From assembly GCF_003610635.1 (NCBI RefSeq), contig NZ_RAQJ01000002.1, positions 124,001 to 188,000 of the forward strand: a stretch of 64,000 nt of DNA. The letters are read 5' to 3'. The notes beneath the pieces were generated by a model that made no database searches, was not told where the DNA came from, and saw nothing but the letters and a program-made list of their open reading frames with translations. Every line of letters starts with the position of its first letter. Position 1 is the first letter of the stretch. Position numbers and translations under genes: made by a program. Source of the stretch: Ichthyenterobacterium magnum. Its GTDB lineage: Bacteria > Bacteroidota > Bacteroidia > Flavobacteriales > Flavobacteriaceae. Of the stretch, positions 9,383-18,529 are shown in pieces.

Positions 9383-10201
9383 TTAGTATTGCTCAGAGTC
9401 ATTAGGAAAATCAACCGATTTTACATCATCTACATATTGAGAAATAGCAGTAGTCATGTCTTCATATAAATTCATATAACGACGTAAAAAACGCGGATTA
9501 AACTCATGAGTCATACCTATCATATCATGTAAAACTAGAACTTGTCCGTCAACACCTTTTCCAGCTCCAATACCAATAACGGGAATGTTAACACTCTCTG
9601 CAACTTCTTTTGCTAGTTTAGCAGGGATTTTTTCTAGAACAATTCCAAAGCAACCAGCTTTTTCTAGCATTAAAGCATCTTCTTTTAATTGTTGAGCTTC
9701 TTGTTCTTCTTTTGCACGAACTGTGTAAGTTCCAAATTTATATATAGATTGTGGTGTTAAACCTAAATGCCCCATTACAGGAATACCTGCATTTAAAATA
9801 CGTTTAATAGATTCTTTTACTTCTTTTCCACCTTCCATTTTAACAGCATGACCACCACTTTCTTTCATTATTCTAATAGCAGAGCGTAAAGCTTCTTTTG
9901 GATCACTTTGGTAGCTTCCAAAAGGTAAATCGACAACAACTAAACAACGATCTATAGCTCTAACTACAGATGATGCATGGTATATCATTTGGTCTAAAGT
10001 AATTGGTAGTGTCGTTTCATGACCGGCCATTACATTACTTGCAGAATCACCAACTAAGATTATATCAATTCCTGCACCATCAACAATTTTTGCCATGGTA
10101 TAATCATAAGCAGTTAGCATAGAAATTTTCTCACCATTAGCTTTCATATCTACTAATGATTTTACAGTAATTCGTTTGTATTCTTTTTTTGCTACAGACA
10201 T
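9383..10201 (-). CDS. panB: 3-methyl-2-oxobutanoate hydroxymethyltransferase
   Basis: A 272-residue PanB, the first committed enzyme of pantothenate (coenzyme A) synthesis. It transfers a hydroxymethyl group from 5,10-methylene-tetrahydrofolate to 2-oxoisovalerate to give ketopantoate. The conserved stretches are [33 protein letters not shown] (Mg-binding Asp), VKMEGG and [18 protein letters not shown]. Full length and decamer-forming family. A perfect -7 box for this strand (TACTTTTG, + strand 10222-10229) lies about 20 bases upstream of the ATG. The next gene downstream, a pseudouridine synthase, follows after 5 bases. Confidence 0.95.
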   Translation of the reverse strand: MSVAKKEYKRITVKSLVDMKANGEKISMLTAYDYTMAKIVDGAGIDIILVGDSASNVMAGHETTLPITLDQMIYHASSVVRAIDRCLVVVDLPFGSYQSDPKEALRSAIRIMKESGGHAVKMEGGKEVKESIKRILNAGIPVMGHLGLTPQSIYKFGTYTVRAKEEQEAQQLKEDALMLEKAGCFGIVLEKIPAKLAKEVAESVNIPVIGIGAGKGVDGQVLVLHDMIGMTHEFNPRFLRRYMNLYEDMTTAISQYVDDVKSVDFPNDSEQY

Positions 10202-10221
10202 AATTTTTTAGTTTGGTATTA

Positions 10222-10229
10222 CAAAAGTA
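10222..10229 (-). promoter_or_regulatory. -7 promoter box for panB
   Basis: TACTTTTG read on the minus strand matches the Bacteroidetes TAnnTTTG -7 element exactly, about 20 bases upstream of the panB ATG. No clear TTTG -33 box was found at the usual distance. Confidence 0.5.
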
Positions 10230-10270
10230 ATGAGATTTTGTAATAATAAGATCTTATAATAGTTTTCTGT

Positions 10271-11692
10271 TTAGCAATCTGCCATATTTACTCTAACCGC
10301 TAAACCGCCTTCACTAGTTTCTTTATATTTAGTATTCATGTCTTTTGCAGTTTCCCACATAGTGTCTACAACTTTGTCTAATGGTACTTTTACATTGCTT
10401 GGATCTGTGTCTAAGGCTAGTTCTGAAGCATTAATAGCTTTAATTGCTCCCATTGCATTACGCTCTATACAAGGTATCTGTACTAAACCGCCAATGGGAT
10501 CACAAGTTAGACCTAAATGATGTTCCATAGCAATTTCTGCCGCAACTAAAACCTGTTCTGGAGTTCCGCCTAAAAGCTCACATAAAGCCCCAGCTGCCAT
10601 TGCAGATGATACACCTATTTCTGCTTGGCAACCACCCATTGCGGCACTAATTGTGGCTCCTTTTTTAAAGATACTTCCTATTTCGCCAGCTACTAATAAA
10701 AAACGTTTGATGTCATCAAAATTACCATCATGATTCTCAATCACTAAATAATACATAAGTACAGCAGGAATTACTCCAGCGCTTCCATTAGTTGGTGCAG
10801 TCACTACACGACCTAAAGATGCATTTACCTCATTAACACCTAGAGCAAAGCAACTTACCCATTTTAAAATTTGCCTAAACTTTACTTCAGTACTTCTAAT
10901 TGTGTAAATCCATTCTACAGGATTAGAGTATGGTGTTTCTCCTTTCAAGCTTTGATGCATATCATATGCACGACGTCTTACATTTAAACCTCCAGGAAGT
11001 TGGCCTTCGGTATGACAACCATCATACATGCATTCTAGCATAGTATTCCATATGCGTTTAAGTTCTGTATCTATTTGTGCTTCATTTCTAATCGATTTTT
11101 CGTTTTCTAAAACAACTTCAGAAATTGATTTATTTAAAGTACTGCAAAACTGAAGCAAATCCGTACCTTTTTCAATAGGATAAGGAAACGAGCATTTTAT
11201 TTCAAAATTCTTTTTATGATTTGTACGTTCTTCTTTTACTACAAAGCCACCTCCAATAGAGTAGAAAGTAGATTTTAATTTATTACCGTTAATTGATGCA
11301 GTAAAGGTCATTCCATTAGAATGAAATGGTAAAAACGTTTTATTAAATGTAATATCGGTTTCAGGATTAAAAGCTAATATTTTTTCACCATTAAAGCTTA
11401 ATGTATAGGTAGTTTTAATCTCATTAATGTAGCTGTTTATTTTTTCCGTAGGAATGGTTTCCGGATCACATCCTAACAAACCTAGCATCACAGCATAATC
11501 TGTAGCATGTCCTTTTCCGGTAAGTGATAATGAACCATATAAGTCTACAGTTATACTTTCAACGGTATTAAAACTGTCTGTGTCTTTTAATTCTTTTATC
11601 CAACGTTCTGCTGCTCTCCAAGGACCAAGTGTATGCGAACTTGATGGGCCAACACCAATTTTTAGCATATCAAAAACCGAGATACATTCCAT
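10271..11692 (-). CDS. sdaA: L-serine ammonia-lyase, iron-sulfur dependent, single chain
   Basis: A 473-residue [4Fe-4S] L-serine dehydratase, converting L-serine to pyruvate and ammonia. The N-terminal beta domain begins with the SDH motif [16 protein letters not shown]; the C-terminal alpha domain contains three cluster cysteines Cys355 (GGCQAE), Cys397 (LTCDPIGG) and Cys408 (IPCIER), with spacings of 42 and 11 residues as in the characterised Legionella enzyme. The protein ends in NMADC, so its C-terminal Cys473 could form the 'tail-in-mouth' fourth ligand described for that family. Single-chain type 2 architecture, full length. Transcribed divergently from dnaK. Confidence 0.95.
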   Translation of the reverse strand: MECISVFDMLKIGVGPSSSHTLGPWRAAERWIKELKDTDSFNTVESITVDLYGSLSLTGKGHATDYAVMLGLLGCDPETIPTEKINSYINEIKTTYTLSFNGEKILAFNPETDITFNKTFLPFHSNGMTFTASINGNKLKSTFYSIGGGFVVKEERTNHKKNFEIKCSFPYPIEKGTDLLQFCSTLNKSISEVVLENEKSIRNEAQIDTELKRIWNTMLECMYDGCHTEGQLPGGLNVRRRAYDMHQSLKGETPYSNPVEWIYTIRSTEVKFRQILKWVSCFALGVNEVNASLGRVVTAPTNGSAGVIPAVLMYYLVIENHDGNFDDIKRFLLVAGEIGSIFKKGATISAAMGGCQAEIGVSSAMAAGALCELLGGTPEQVLVAAEIAMEHHLGLTCDPIGGLVQIPCIERNAMGAIKAINASELALDTDPSNVKVPLDKVVDTMWETAKDMNTKYKETSEGGLAVRVNMADC

Positions 11693-11773
11693 AAATAAAC
11701 AGTTTTGTAGTTGTAAAAATAGGCTTTTAACTCTTATGTAGATTAATTTTTATTAAAGATTGAAATTTTTAAA

Positions 11774-11871
11774 TGACAGCTTGTCATATTTTTTGTCATG
11801 GCATAATCATTGACATATAGATAACGAATTTAAAATGAACATTCAACACTTAATTTCTGTGTAAACAGAAA
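11774..11871 (+). promoter_or_regulatory. Putative dnaK regulatory region (TGACA/TGTCA repeats, sigma-54-like element, leader hairpin)
   Basis: Between sdaA and dnaK there are a TGACA-gct-TGTCA palindrome (11774-11786), another TGTCA at 11794 and a TGACA at 11811. TGGCATAATCATTGAC (11799-11814) resembles a sigma-54 promoter, with exactly 10 bases between its GG and the position of the -12 GC, which is GA here. No TAnnTTTG box or CIRCE element was seen. A TTTCTGT-gtaa-ACAGAAA hairpin (11854-11871) falls in the presumed leader, 31 bases before the ATG. Heat-shock control is inferred. Confidence 0.4.
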
Positions 11872-11902
11872 ACTATAAAAACAAAAAATATAAATTATAA
11901 TT

Positions 11903-13807
11903 ATGAGTAAGATTATTGGAATCGATTTAGGAACAACCAACTCTTGCGTTTCTGTAATGGAAGGTAATGAGCCAGTTGTAATCCCAAATGCAGAAGGAAA
12001 AAGAACAACGCCATCTGTTATTGCTTTTGTTGAAGGAGGCGAAATTAAAGTTGGTGATCCTGCAAAACGTCAAGCAGTAACAAACCCAACAAAAACGGTT
12101 TATTCTATTAAACGTTTTATGGGAAACAAATATTCTGAATCTAAAAAAGAAGCAGAACGTGTACCTTATAAAGTAGTAAAAGGAGATAATGACACACCAC
12201 GTGTTGATATTGATGGTCGTTTATATACGCCTCAAGAATTATCTGCAATGGTACTTCAAAAAATGAAAAAAACAGCTGAAGACTATTTAGGAACTTCAGT
12301 TGCAGAAGCAGTAATTACTGTGCCAGCATATTTTAACGATGCACAACGTCAAGCAACTAAAGAAGCTGGTGAAATTGCAGGTTTAAAAGTACGTCGTATT
12401 ATCAATGAGCCTACAGCAGCAGCTTTAGCTTATGGTATGGACAAAAAAGGAACAGACCAAAAAATAGTAGTATTTGATTTTGGTGGAGGAACACATGATG
12501 TATCTATCTTAGAGTTAGGAGATGGTGTATTTGAAGTATTAGCTACAGATGGAGATACACATTTAGGTGGTGATGATGTTGATGAAAAAATCATTAATTG
12601 GTTAGCAGAGGAGTTTAATGCTGAAGAAGGTATGGATTTAAGAAAAGATCCTATGGCTTTACAACGTTTAAAAGAAGCTTCAGAAAAAGCTAAGATAGAG
12701 TTATCATCTTCAGCACAAACTGAAATTAATTTACCTTACGTAACAGCAACAGCTAGTGGACCAAAACACTTAGTACGTACATTAACAAAAGCCAAATTTG
12801 AGCAATTAATCGATGATTTAGTAAAACGTACTATTGAACCTTGTGAAGCGGCTTTAAAAGCTGCAGGTTTATCAAAATCTGATATTGATGAAGTGATATT
12901 AGTTGGCGGATCTACTCGTATTCCTGCTGTGCAAGAAGCCGTAGAAAAGTTTTTTGGTAAAACACCAAGTAAAGGTGTAAACCCAGATGAGGTGGTATCT
13001 TTAGGAGCAGGAATTCAAGGAGGTGTATTAACAGGTGATGTAAAAGATGTCTTATTATTAGACGTTACCCCTTTATCTCTTGGTATCGAAACTATGGGTA
13101 ATGTAATGACCAAGCTTATTGAAGCAAACACTACGATTCCTACTAAAAAATCACAAGTGTTCTCAACAGCTGCAGATAATCAACCATCGGTAGAAATTCA
13201 CGTATTACAAGGTGAGCGCCCTATGGCAGCAGATAACAAAACAATTGGTCGTTTTCACTTAGACGGTATTCCACCAGCAAGACGTGGAACACCTCAAATT
13301 GAAGTAACATTCGATATTGATGCCAATGGTATCATTAAAGTTTCTGCTACCGATAAAGCAACAAATAAAACTCAAGATATTCGTATTGAAGCATCTTCAG
13401 GTTTAACTGATGAAGAAATTCAAAAAATGAAAGCTGATGCAGAAGCTAATGCAGAAGCAGATGCTAAAGCAAAGGAAACAGCTGATAAATTAAATGCAGC
13501 CGATGCAATGATTTTCCAAACAGAAAGTCAATTAAAAGAATTTGGAGATAAATTATCTGATGATAAAAAGAAACCAATTGAAGAAGCATTAGAAGAATTA
13601 AAAGCTGCTTTTGAAACAAAAGACTTAGCAGTAATTGATCCAGCTTTAGAGAAAATTAATGAAGCATGGAAAGTGGCTTCTGAAGAAATGTACAAAGCAC
13701 AAGCAGAAGCTCAAGGTGGAGCAGAAGCACCAGGACCAGATGCTAGCCAAAATGGTGAGGCTGAAGGAAGTGATGTTGAAGATGTAGACTTTGAAGAAGT
13801 AAAATAA
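11903..13807 (+). CDS. dnaK: Molecular chaperone DnaK (Hsp70)
   Basis: A 634-residue Hsp70. The three family signatures are visible: [12 protein letters not shown] at 7-18, the [10 protein letters not shown] phosphate loop near 195 (Thr-His in place of the Thr-Phe of E. coli, common in Bacteroidetes as I recall), and [17 protein letters not shown] near 332-348. The substrate-binding domain starts around the [11 protein letters not shown] linker, and the disordered tail ends EDVDFEEVK. It folds and refolds proteins in the cytoplasm with DnaJ and GrpE, which are not encoded next to it. It appears monocistronic, bounded downstream by a perfect hairpin terminator. Confidence 0.97.
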   Translation: MSKIIGIDLGTTNSCVSVMEGNEPVVIPNAEGKRTTPSVIAFVEGGEIKVGDPAKRQAVTNPTKTVYSIKRFMGNKYSESKKEAERVPYKVVKGDNDTPRVDIDGRLYTPQELSAMVLQKMKKTAEDYLGTSVAEAVITVPAYFNDAQRQATKEAGEIAGLKVRRIINEPTAAALAYGMDKKGTDQKIVVFDFGGGTHDVSILELGDGVFEVLATDGDTHLGGDDVDEKIINWLAEEFNAEEGMDLRKDPMALQRLKEASEKAKIELSSSAQTEINLPYVTATASGPKHLVRTLTKAKFEQLIDDLVKRTIEPCEAALKAAGLSKSDIDEVILVGGSTRIPAVQEAVEKFFGKTPSKGVNPDEVVSLGAGIQGGVLTGDVKDVLLLDVTPLSLGIETMGNVMTKLIEANTTIPTKKSQVFSTAADNQPSVEIHVLQGERPMAADNKTIGRFHLDGIPPARRGTPQIEVTFDIDANGIIKVSATDKATNKTQDIRIEASSGLTDEEIQKMKADAEANAEADAKAKETADKLNAADAMIFQTESQLKEFGDKLSDDKKKPIEEALEELKAAFETKDLAVIDPALEKINEAWKVASEEMYKAQAEAQGGAEAPGPDASQNGEAEGSDVEDVDFEEVK

Positions 13808-13816
13808 AATTGAAGA

Positions 13817-13853
13817 TGTCACCTTGAGCGCAGTCGAAAGGTCTCATCGAGAT
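13817..13853. repeat. Short GTCA/TTGAGCGCAGTCGAAA repeat, copy 1
   Basis: Downstream of dnaK, GATGTCACCTTGAGCGCAGT continues to AAAGGTCTCATCGAGAT. ACCTT (13821) pairs with AAGGT (13838). The core TTGAGCGCAGTCGAAA is shared exactly with the copy at 16511 and nearly with those near 32.9 and 43.4 kb. Confidence 0.7.
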
Positions 13854-13866
13854 TACTTAACATTTG

Positions 13867-13898
13867 AAAAAGCGCAATCAGAAATGATTGCGCTTTTT
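13867..13898 (+). terminator. dnaK intrinsic terminator
   Basis: A perfect 14-bp stem, AAAAAGCGCAATCA with TGATTGCGCTTTTT, closes a GAAA tetraloop and ends in a T-run. The flanking A and T tracts make it bidirectional, but only dnaK reads into it. Confidence 0.92.
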
Positions 13899-13938
13899 AT
13901 TTCTAATAAACCTCAAAAGAGTTTACTTTGCATATCTA

Positions 13939-15168
13939 ATGATTTCTACATTAATTAAAAGTACATACCAACCAAAGCGCCTAGCTGTTAAACTTACTGC
14001 TAAAGGAGAAAATTATGTACAGCAAGGTCATCCTTGGGTGTTTTCAGATAGTATAGTAAAAATTACTGCAGACGCCAATACAGGAGACTTAGCTATAATT
14101 TTTGGTAAACGTGCAAATAAGATGATTGGAATAGGCCTCTATGATGCATTGTCTCCAATTAGAATAAAAATGATTTATAGTAGCACAACACCAGTTACTA
14201 TTGATGCTGCTTTCTTTTATAAAAAGATAGAGAAGGCTTTTCAGAAAAGAGCACCATTACTAAAAACAAATACTAATAGTTACAGATTGTTATTTGGTGA
14301 AAACGATGGTTTTCCATCGTTAATAGCCGATGTATATAATTCAGTTTTAGTTGTGAAATTGTATTCTGAAATTTGGTTGCCTTATTTTAATACTATTTTA
14401 GAAAGTTTAGTTGATGTTTCAAAATGTGAAACAGTTGTGATTCGTTTAAGTCGAAGCTTACAAAACTCAAATTCTCATCAGCTTAAAGATGGAGAGGTAG
14501 TTTACGGAACTTTAGATAATGAGGTTGTTCAATTTGTTGAACATGACGTTAATTTTTCGGCAAATGTAATTAAAGGGCATAAAACAGGTTATTTTTTAGA
14601 CCATCGTGAGAATAGGAGGCAAGTTGGGTTGTTAAGTAAAAACAAAACAGTTTTAGACGTGTTTTCTTATGCTGGTGGGTTTTCAGTTCACGCTTTAGCC
14701 AATGGAGCAAAAAAAGTAACAAGCTTAGATATAAGTGAGCAAGCTTTAGAGATTGCAAAACAAAATGGGAAGCTTAATAACTATTCAGGTAAGCATAATG
14801 TATTAGTAGGAGATGCTTTTAAAATACTAAAGCAACTCGTTGTAGAACATCAACAATTCGATGTCGTTGTAATAGATCCTCCAAGTTTTGCCAAGCAACA
14901 ATCTGAAGTCGCTTTAGCAAAAAAGAAATATGCACAATTGGCAGAGTTAGGCGCTAAGCTTACAGCAAAAGGAGGAATGTTAGTACTCGCATCTTGTTCT
15001 TCTAGAGTTACAGCCACTTCGTTTTATGACATAAATTCTCAAACGTTGCAAAAAACACAACGCACTTTTTCTATTGAGCAAAAAACACAGCATGACATTG
15101 ACCATCCAATTGGTTTTCTAGAAGGTGCATATCTCAAATGTGGATATTATCGGTTCTTAGATAATTAG
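13939..15168 (+). CDS. rlmI: Class I SAM-dependent rRNA methyltransferase, RlmI-like
   Basis: A 409-residue methyltransferase of the RlmI/YwbD family, which methylates C5 of a cytosine in 23S rRNA (E. coli C1962). An N-terminal PUA domain (AVKLTAKGENYVQQGHPWVFSDSI) precedes an RlmI-type EEHEE region and a Rossmann fold with VLDVFSYAGGFSVHAL (SAM motif I) and the catalytic-side motif VVIDPPSFAK; SCSSR follows. I start at ATG 13939 (MISTLIKST) because the open frame to the left begins with a TTG inside the dnaK terminator hairpin. Site specificity is inferred from family only. Confidence 0.87.
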   Translation: MISTLIKSTYQPKRLAVKLTAKGENYVQQGHPWVFSDSIVKITADANTGDLAIIFGKRANKMIGIGLYDALSPIRIKMIYSSTTPVTIDAAFFYKKIEKAFQKRAPLLKTNTNSYRLLFGENDGFPSLIADVYNSVLVVKLYSEIWLPYFNTILESLVDVSKCETVVIRLSRSLQNSNSHQLKDGEVVYGTLDNEVVQFVEHDVNFSANVIKGHKTGYFLDHRENRRQVGLLSKNKTVLDVFSYAGGFSVHALANGAKKVTSLDISEQALEIAKQNGKLNNYSGKHNVLVGDAFKILKQLVVEHQQFDVVVIDPPSFAKQQSEVALAKKKYAQLAELGAKLTAKGGMLVLASCSSRVTATSFYDINSQTLQKTQRTFSIEQKTQHDIDHPIGFLEGAYLKCGYYRFLDN

Positions 15169-15271
15169 ATTTAAATGTATTTATAAACCTATTTTAATTT
15201 ACCCAGTATTGGGTATTGAATAGCTTTTGTTCTAATGATATTTTGGTACATATTAACTAAACCAATTTATT

Positions 15272-16069
15272 ATGAAAACAAGAATATTAATCTATCTCTT
15301 TTTATTTGCATTTAGTACGCTGCAAAGCCAGAACTCTGAAATTATTGAAGATAAAGTTTACCGTTTTAAATTTGGTATTGAATTAATAGAGTGTAAAACA
15401 AATGGAGAACCAGTTATTGATATGTTATCAGGAAGCCCAAGTGCTACAACTTATAAAAGTATTATAGCTGAAAAAGGATGGAAATTTAGAATAGATAAAA
15501 TTTTAGAAAATAATGTAGTTATAACGTTTATTAATTGGGTAGGCACAGATCCAGTATTGGCACAACGAAATAAAGATTTTGTTTATGATAATGATAAAAA
15601 ATATTTTTTATTAACTAAAGATAAACTTAAAAGATCTTCTGAAATAGTTTCCGCGAGAATAGAAATTGAATTTGGAACTGTAACAATCCCAATTAAAATA
15701 AGACCTGGTAATGGAGAAAATATCCCTCTTGATTTTTATGGTAATTTTAATGCAGGAGTTGGTTTGAGTTTTAGGCTTAGAAATATTTTAGATATATATT
15801 CTGGTATTAGTATCACTTCTGTTCCTGTTGATAGTGAAACTACAAATGGAGTTATTACTTCTACAACTAATGCTGCGGCTTTAACACCAACATTTGGTGT
15901 TCTTAAAGAAGTGGGAAAGGCTCAATTTGGTTTGTTTGTAGGATTTGATTTTTTATCAAGAAATTTAGGGAAAAACTGGACTTATCAAGGAAGAAGATGG
16001 TTTGGTATTGGCATTGGGTATAATATCTTTAGTGTAAGTAAAGGGCAAGAAAATGTAAAAGGTCAGTAA
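15272..16069 (+). CDS. Hypothetical secreted protein
   Basis: A 265-residue protein with a clear signal peptide (ILIYLFLFAFSTLQSQ, cleavage likely after SQ). I do not recognise a family. The C-terminal ~110 residues (from about FYGNFNAGVGLSFRLR to GIGIGYNIFSVSK) have alternating polar and hydrophobic residues and repeated Gly, consistent with outer-membrane-type beta strands. The middle carries charged stretches (NKDFVYDNDKKYFLL). No neighbour suggests a function. In the 103-base gap upstream there is a small TACCCA-gtat-TGGGTA hairpin at about 15200-15215. Confidence 0.7.
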   Translation: MKTRILIYLFLFAFSTLQSQNSEIIEDKVYRFKFGIELIECKTNGEPVIDMLSGSPSATTYKSIIAEKGWKFRIDKILENNVVITFINWVGTDPVLAQRNKDFVYDNDKKYFLLTKDKLKRSSEIVSARIEIEFGTVTIPIKIRPGNGENIPLDFYGNFNAGVGLSFRLRNILDIYSGISITSVPVDSETTNGVITSTTNAAALTPTFGVLKEVGKAQFGLFVGFDFLSRNLGKNWTYQGRRWFGIGIGYNIFSVSKGQENVKGQ

Positions 16070-16134
16070 TTCTGTTTTTTATTGTGATGTAATTTGGTAG
16101 TTTAGTTCGCAGTTAGATAAATTATAAGAGTCTT

Positions 16135-16425
16135 ATGCCCAATAAAAACAGTTTAATAGATGCAATCCAGCAATTAATTGAAACCATTCTTAAAGCTTTA
16201 GGTTATTCTAATACTAAAAAAAGAACTTGGCATCAACATGTTGTTCCATATGAGGAGAATTGGGCTGTTCGTAGAGAAGGCAATAAGCGTATTACTTCTA
16301 AACACAGAAAGCAAAGTACAGCTATCCGCAAAGCTAAAACCTTAGCCAAACGTTATAATGCAGATGTTATAATTCATCGTGAAAGTGGTGGCATTCGAGA
16401 CAGGATTAGTTATAAAGAAGACTAG
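16135..16425 (+). CDS. DUF2188 domain protein
   Basis: A 96-residue basic protein. From residue 31 (TWHQHVVPYEENWAVRREGN) to the end it matches the DUF2188 pattern: WHVVP, WAVR.EG, a helix beginning with A..A..LAK, and the closing IIHRESGGIRDRISY. DUF2188 is a small fold often found in bacterial and phage genomes with no established function. The N-terminal 30 residues are an extra helix (NSLIDAIQQLIETILKALGY). It stands alone, 65 bases after the secreted protein gene. Confidence 0.82.
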   Translation: MPNKNSLIDAIQQLIETILKALGYSNTKKRTWHQHVVPYEENWAVRREGNKRITSKHRKQSTAIRKAKTLAKRYNADVIIHRESGGIRDRISYKED

Positions 16426-16484
16426 TTGTAATGTATTATAGATTTCAAAAAGCAGCAGATTACTATGCGTGCATAATATTTTGT

Positions 16485-16492
16485 TATATTTG
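16485..16492 (+). promoter_or_regulatory. -7 promoter box for nitronate monooxygenase gene
   Basis: TATATTTG matches TAnnTTTG exactly, 54 bases before the ATG at 16547. The repeat copy at 16508-16529 would fall inside the leader transcript. Confidence 0.55.
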
Positions 16493-16507
16493 CTCAAATA
16501 AAATGTC

Positions 16508-16529
16508 AGGTTGAGCGCAGTCGAAACCT
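16508..16529. repeat. TTGAGCGCAGTCGAAA repeat, copy 2
   Basis: AGGTT (16508) and AACCT (16525) flank GAGCGCAGTCGA, giving a short hairpin. The 16-base core is identical to the copy downstream of dnaK. It sits between a promoter box and the start of the next gene. Confidence 0.7.
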
Positions 16530-16546
16530 AATTTAATTTACGATTC

Positions 16547-17494
16547 ATGCAAACCAAACTCACGCAACTTTTAAATATAAAGCATCCAATTATTCAAGCA
16601 CCAATGTTTTTAGTATCAAATACCGCTATGGTTATTGAAGCTATGAAAGGAGGAATTGCTGGTTGTATTCCCGCATTAAATTATAGAACACTTGATGAGT
16701 TAAGAGCTTCAATAAAAGAATTAAAAGCAGCTAAAATTGAAGGTGGTTCGTTTGGGTATAACTTGATTGTAAATAAATCAAACATAAAATATAAGGAGCA
16801 ACTAAGAGTACTTTGTGAAGAAGGTTGTGATTTTATAATTACATCTTTAGGAAGTCCAGAAGAAACTATTAATCAAGCACACAAAGTTGGGATTAAAGTG
16901 TTTTGCGATGTGGTTGACTTAAAGTTTGCTAAAAAAGTAGAAGGTTTAGGTGCTGATGCTGCCATAGCTGTAAATAATGAAGCTGGAGGTCATAGAGGCA
17001 ATATGTCTCCAGAAGAATTAATCAAGCATTTAAAAGATAATTTAACTATTCCTGTAATTTCTGCAGGAGGCGTTGGTTGTAAAGCAGATATTGATGAGAT
17101 GCTAAGTTATGGAGCTGAAGGTGTTTCTGTTGGTAGTCCGTTTATAGCTTCTATTGAAGCTGGAGTAACTCAAGAATATAAACAAGCCTGTGTAGATTAT
17201 GGAGCTAATGATATTGTAATGACAGAACGTATTTCTGGAACACCTTGCACTGTTATCAACACACCTTATGTTAAAAAAATTGGTACTAAGCAAACTTGGT
17301 TAGAGTCTGTTTTAAATAAGAATAGAAAATTGAAGAAATGGGTTAAAATGATTCGTTTTTCTATAGGAATGAAGGCTACTGAAAAAGCCGCCAAAAAGAC
17401 GACTTATAAAACAGTTTGGGTTGCAGGTCCAAGTATAGAGCATACTACTTCAATTTTACCAATAAAAGCAATTATTGAAAAGCTAACTATTTAA
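16547..17494 (+). CDS. NAD(P)H-dependent flavin oxidoreductase / nitronate monooxygenase
   Basis: A 315-residue FMN-binding TIM-barrel protein of the nitronate monooxygenase (2-nitropropane dioxygenase) family. Landmarks are HPIIQAPMF at the start, FGYNLIVN, DVVDLKFAKKVEGLGADAAI, NNEAGGHRGN, PVISAGGVGCKADIDEML and GAEGVSVGSPFIAS, the last two being phosphate-binding strands for FMN. Family members oxidise alkyl nitronates or act as enoyl-ACP reductases (FabK), so the exact reaction is uncertain. Full length. Its last 8 bases overlap tail to tail with the AraC-type gene on the other strand. Confidence 0.85.
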   Translation: MQTKLTQLLNIKHPIIQAPMFLVSNTAMVIEAMKGGIAGCIPALNYRTLDELRASIKELKAAKIEGGSFGYNLIVNKSNIKYKEQLRVLCEEGCDFIITSLGSPEETINQAHKVGIKVFCDVVDLKFAKKVEGLGADAAIAVNNEAGGHRGNMSPEELIKHLKDNLTIPVISAGGVGCKADIDEMLSYGAEGVSVGSPFIASIEAGVTQEYKQACVDYGANDIVMTERISGTPCTVINTPYVKKIGTKQTWLESVLNKNRKLKKWVKMIRFSIGMKATEKAAKKTTYKTVWVAGPSIEHTTSILPIKAIIEKLTI

Positions 17495-18347
17495 TAGGCA
17501 GATAAATATCTGTTTTTAATTTCTGTTCTTCAGTGCGTCTAGGGTCATTTCTATAATGTTCTCTGGCTGACTCATCTCTTAGCTCATAATCATTATTCAT
17601 TAGCCATTCATTAAAAATGTAATCATATACTTGAGGAAAGTTAGTATAAGAACCTTGATATTGAAAAACTGCAAATTTTCCACCTTTTAGTGTTTTTACA
17701 CCAACATCACCATTAGGTTTGGCATCTTTATGTATAACCAAACACGCATCGTATCTAATTTTATCGTCTTCAGTAACATTTGGGTCGTCATGAGATTGTC
17801 CAATACCTTGAATACCGGCTGTAAATAATTTTTGTGTTTTTACTTCGTTCCATAACTTTTGCCAAGCTTCAGCATAATCTAAAGTTTGGTAAGCACCATG
17901 CATTCTGTAATACAGGCATTGCTTGTCTTCAATAGTAGTAATTTTTGGTTTCTTAATGTTCAATGTGGTTTTCATAATGTTCATTGTTTTGATGATGTGA
18001 TGTTTATCGGTTCTATAATGTGATGGAGAAACTCCAAAATGATTTTTAAAAGCCTTAGATAATGATGAAGGTGTTTCAAAGCCAACATTGTAAGCAATCG
18101 TTTCAATACTAGAAGTAGAATAACCTAGCATTTTGGCTGCTGTTTCTATTCGTGTTCTAGAAATGTATGCTCCAATAGGTTCTCCTAAAAGCGCTCTTGT
18201 TATACGATGAAAATGAAATGGAGAAAAACATGAAATCTCAGCTAAGGTTTTAATATCAATTTTTTGATCTAGGTTATTGTGTATATAATCTATAACTAGG
18301 TTTAAGTTTTGCTGATAAATAACTCTATTAGATTCTTTTCTTGTCAT
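17487..18347 (-). CDS. AraC-family regulator with GyrI-like ligand-binding domain
   Basis: A 286-residue regulator. The N-terminal ~100 residues carry two AraC helix-turn-helix motifs (DIKTLAEISCFSPFHFHRITRALLG and SIETIAYNVGFETPSSLSKAF, then FGVSPSHYR). The C-terminal ~160 residues form a GyrI/Rob-like effector domain (DKQCLYYRMHGAYQ ... YDACLVIHKDA ... GGKFAVFQYQGSY ... DIYLPIK). Such proteins sense small hydrophobic or cationic compounds. I start at MTRKESN (18347): an upstream in-frame ATG at 18368 lies inside a perfect -7 promoter box and so could not be in the transcript. Target genes are not evident. Confidence 0.88.
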   Translation of the reverse strand: MTRKESNRVIYQQNLNLVIDYIHNNLDQKIDIKTLAEISCFSPFHFHRITRALLGEPIGAYISRTRIETAAKMLGYSTSSIETIAYNVGFETPSSLSKAFKNHFGVSPSHYRTDKHHIIKTMNIMKTTLNIKKPKITTIEDKQCLYYRMHGAYQTLDYAEAWQKLWNEVKTQKLFTAGIQGIGQSHDDPNVTEDDKIRYDACLVIHKDAKPNGDVGVKTLKGGKFAVFQYQGSYTNFPQVYDYIFNEWLMNNDYELRDESAREHYRNDPRRTEEQKLKTDIYLPIK

Positions 18348-18365
18348 TTCTTTGTATTGATACTG

Positions 18366-18393
18366 CAAATATATAACCCTATTAGGTTACAAA
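18366..18393 (-). promoter_or_regulatory. Promoter of the AraC-GyrI regulator
   Basis: On the minus strand a TTTG box (18390-18393) is followed after 16 bases by TATATTTG (18366-18373), an exact Bacteroidetes -33/-7 pair with a slightly short spacer. Transcription would begin near 18359, supporting ATG 18347 as the start. Confidence 0.65.
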
Positions 18394-18424
18394 CTTTTCC
18401 AATCTTGCTATCATGGAGACTTAG

Positions 18425-18502
18425 ATGGTATATAATATTTTATTATTTACTTTAGTTGTAACTTTTATGGCTTGCGAGTCGTCTCATGTAAAAATTAACT
18501 AA
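18425..18502 (+). other. 25-codon open frame encoding a lipoprotein-like leader
   Basis: ATG at 18425 opens a 25-residue frame, MVYNILLFTLVVTFMACESS followed by HVKIN. It has a hydrophobic core and a lipobox-like FMAC. It lies between a divergent regulator and the serine hydrolase gene. It may be a remnant of a lost lipoprotein gene, a tiny lipopeptide or a chance frame; nothing outside the signal-like sequence supports function. Confidence 0.3.
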
Positions 18503-18529
18503 ATACTTTTCAATCAAAAAAATCAAATT

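Noticed and set aside
13888-13938. N-terminal extension of the RlmI-like methyltransferase
   Set aside because: It begins with TTG inside the dnaK terminator stem; ATG 13939 gives a normal PUA-domain start.
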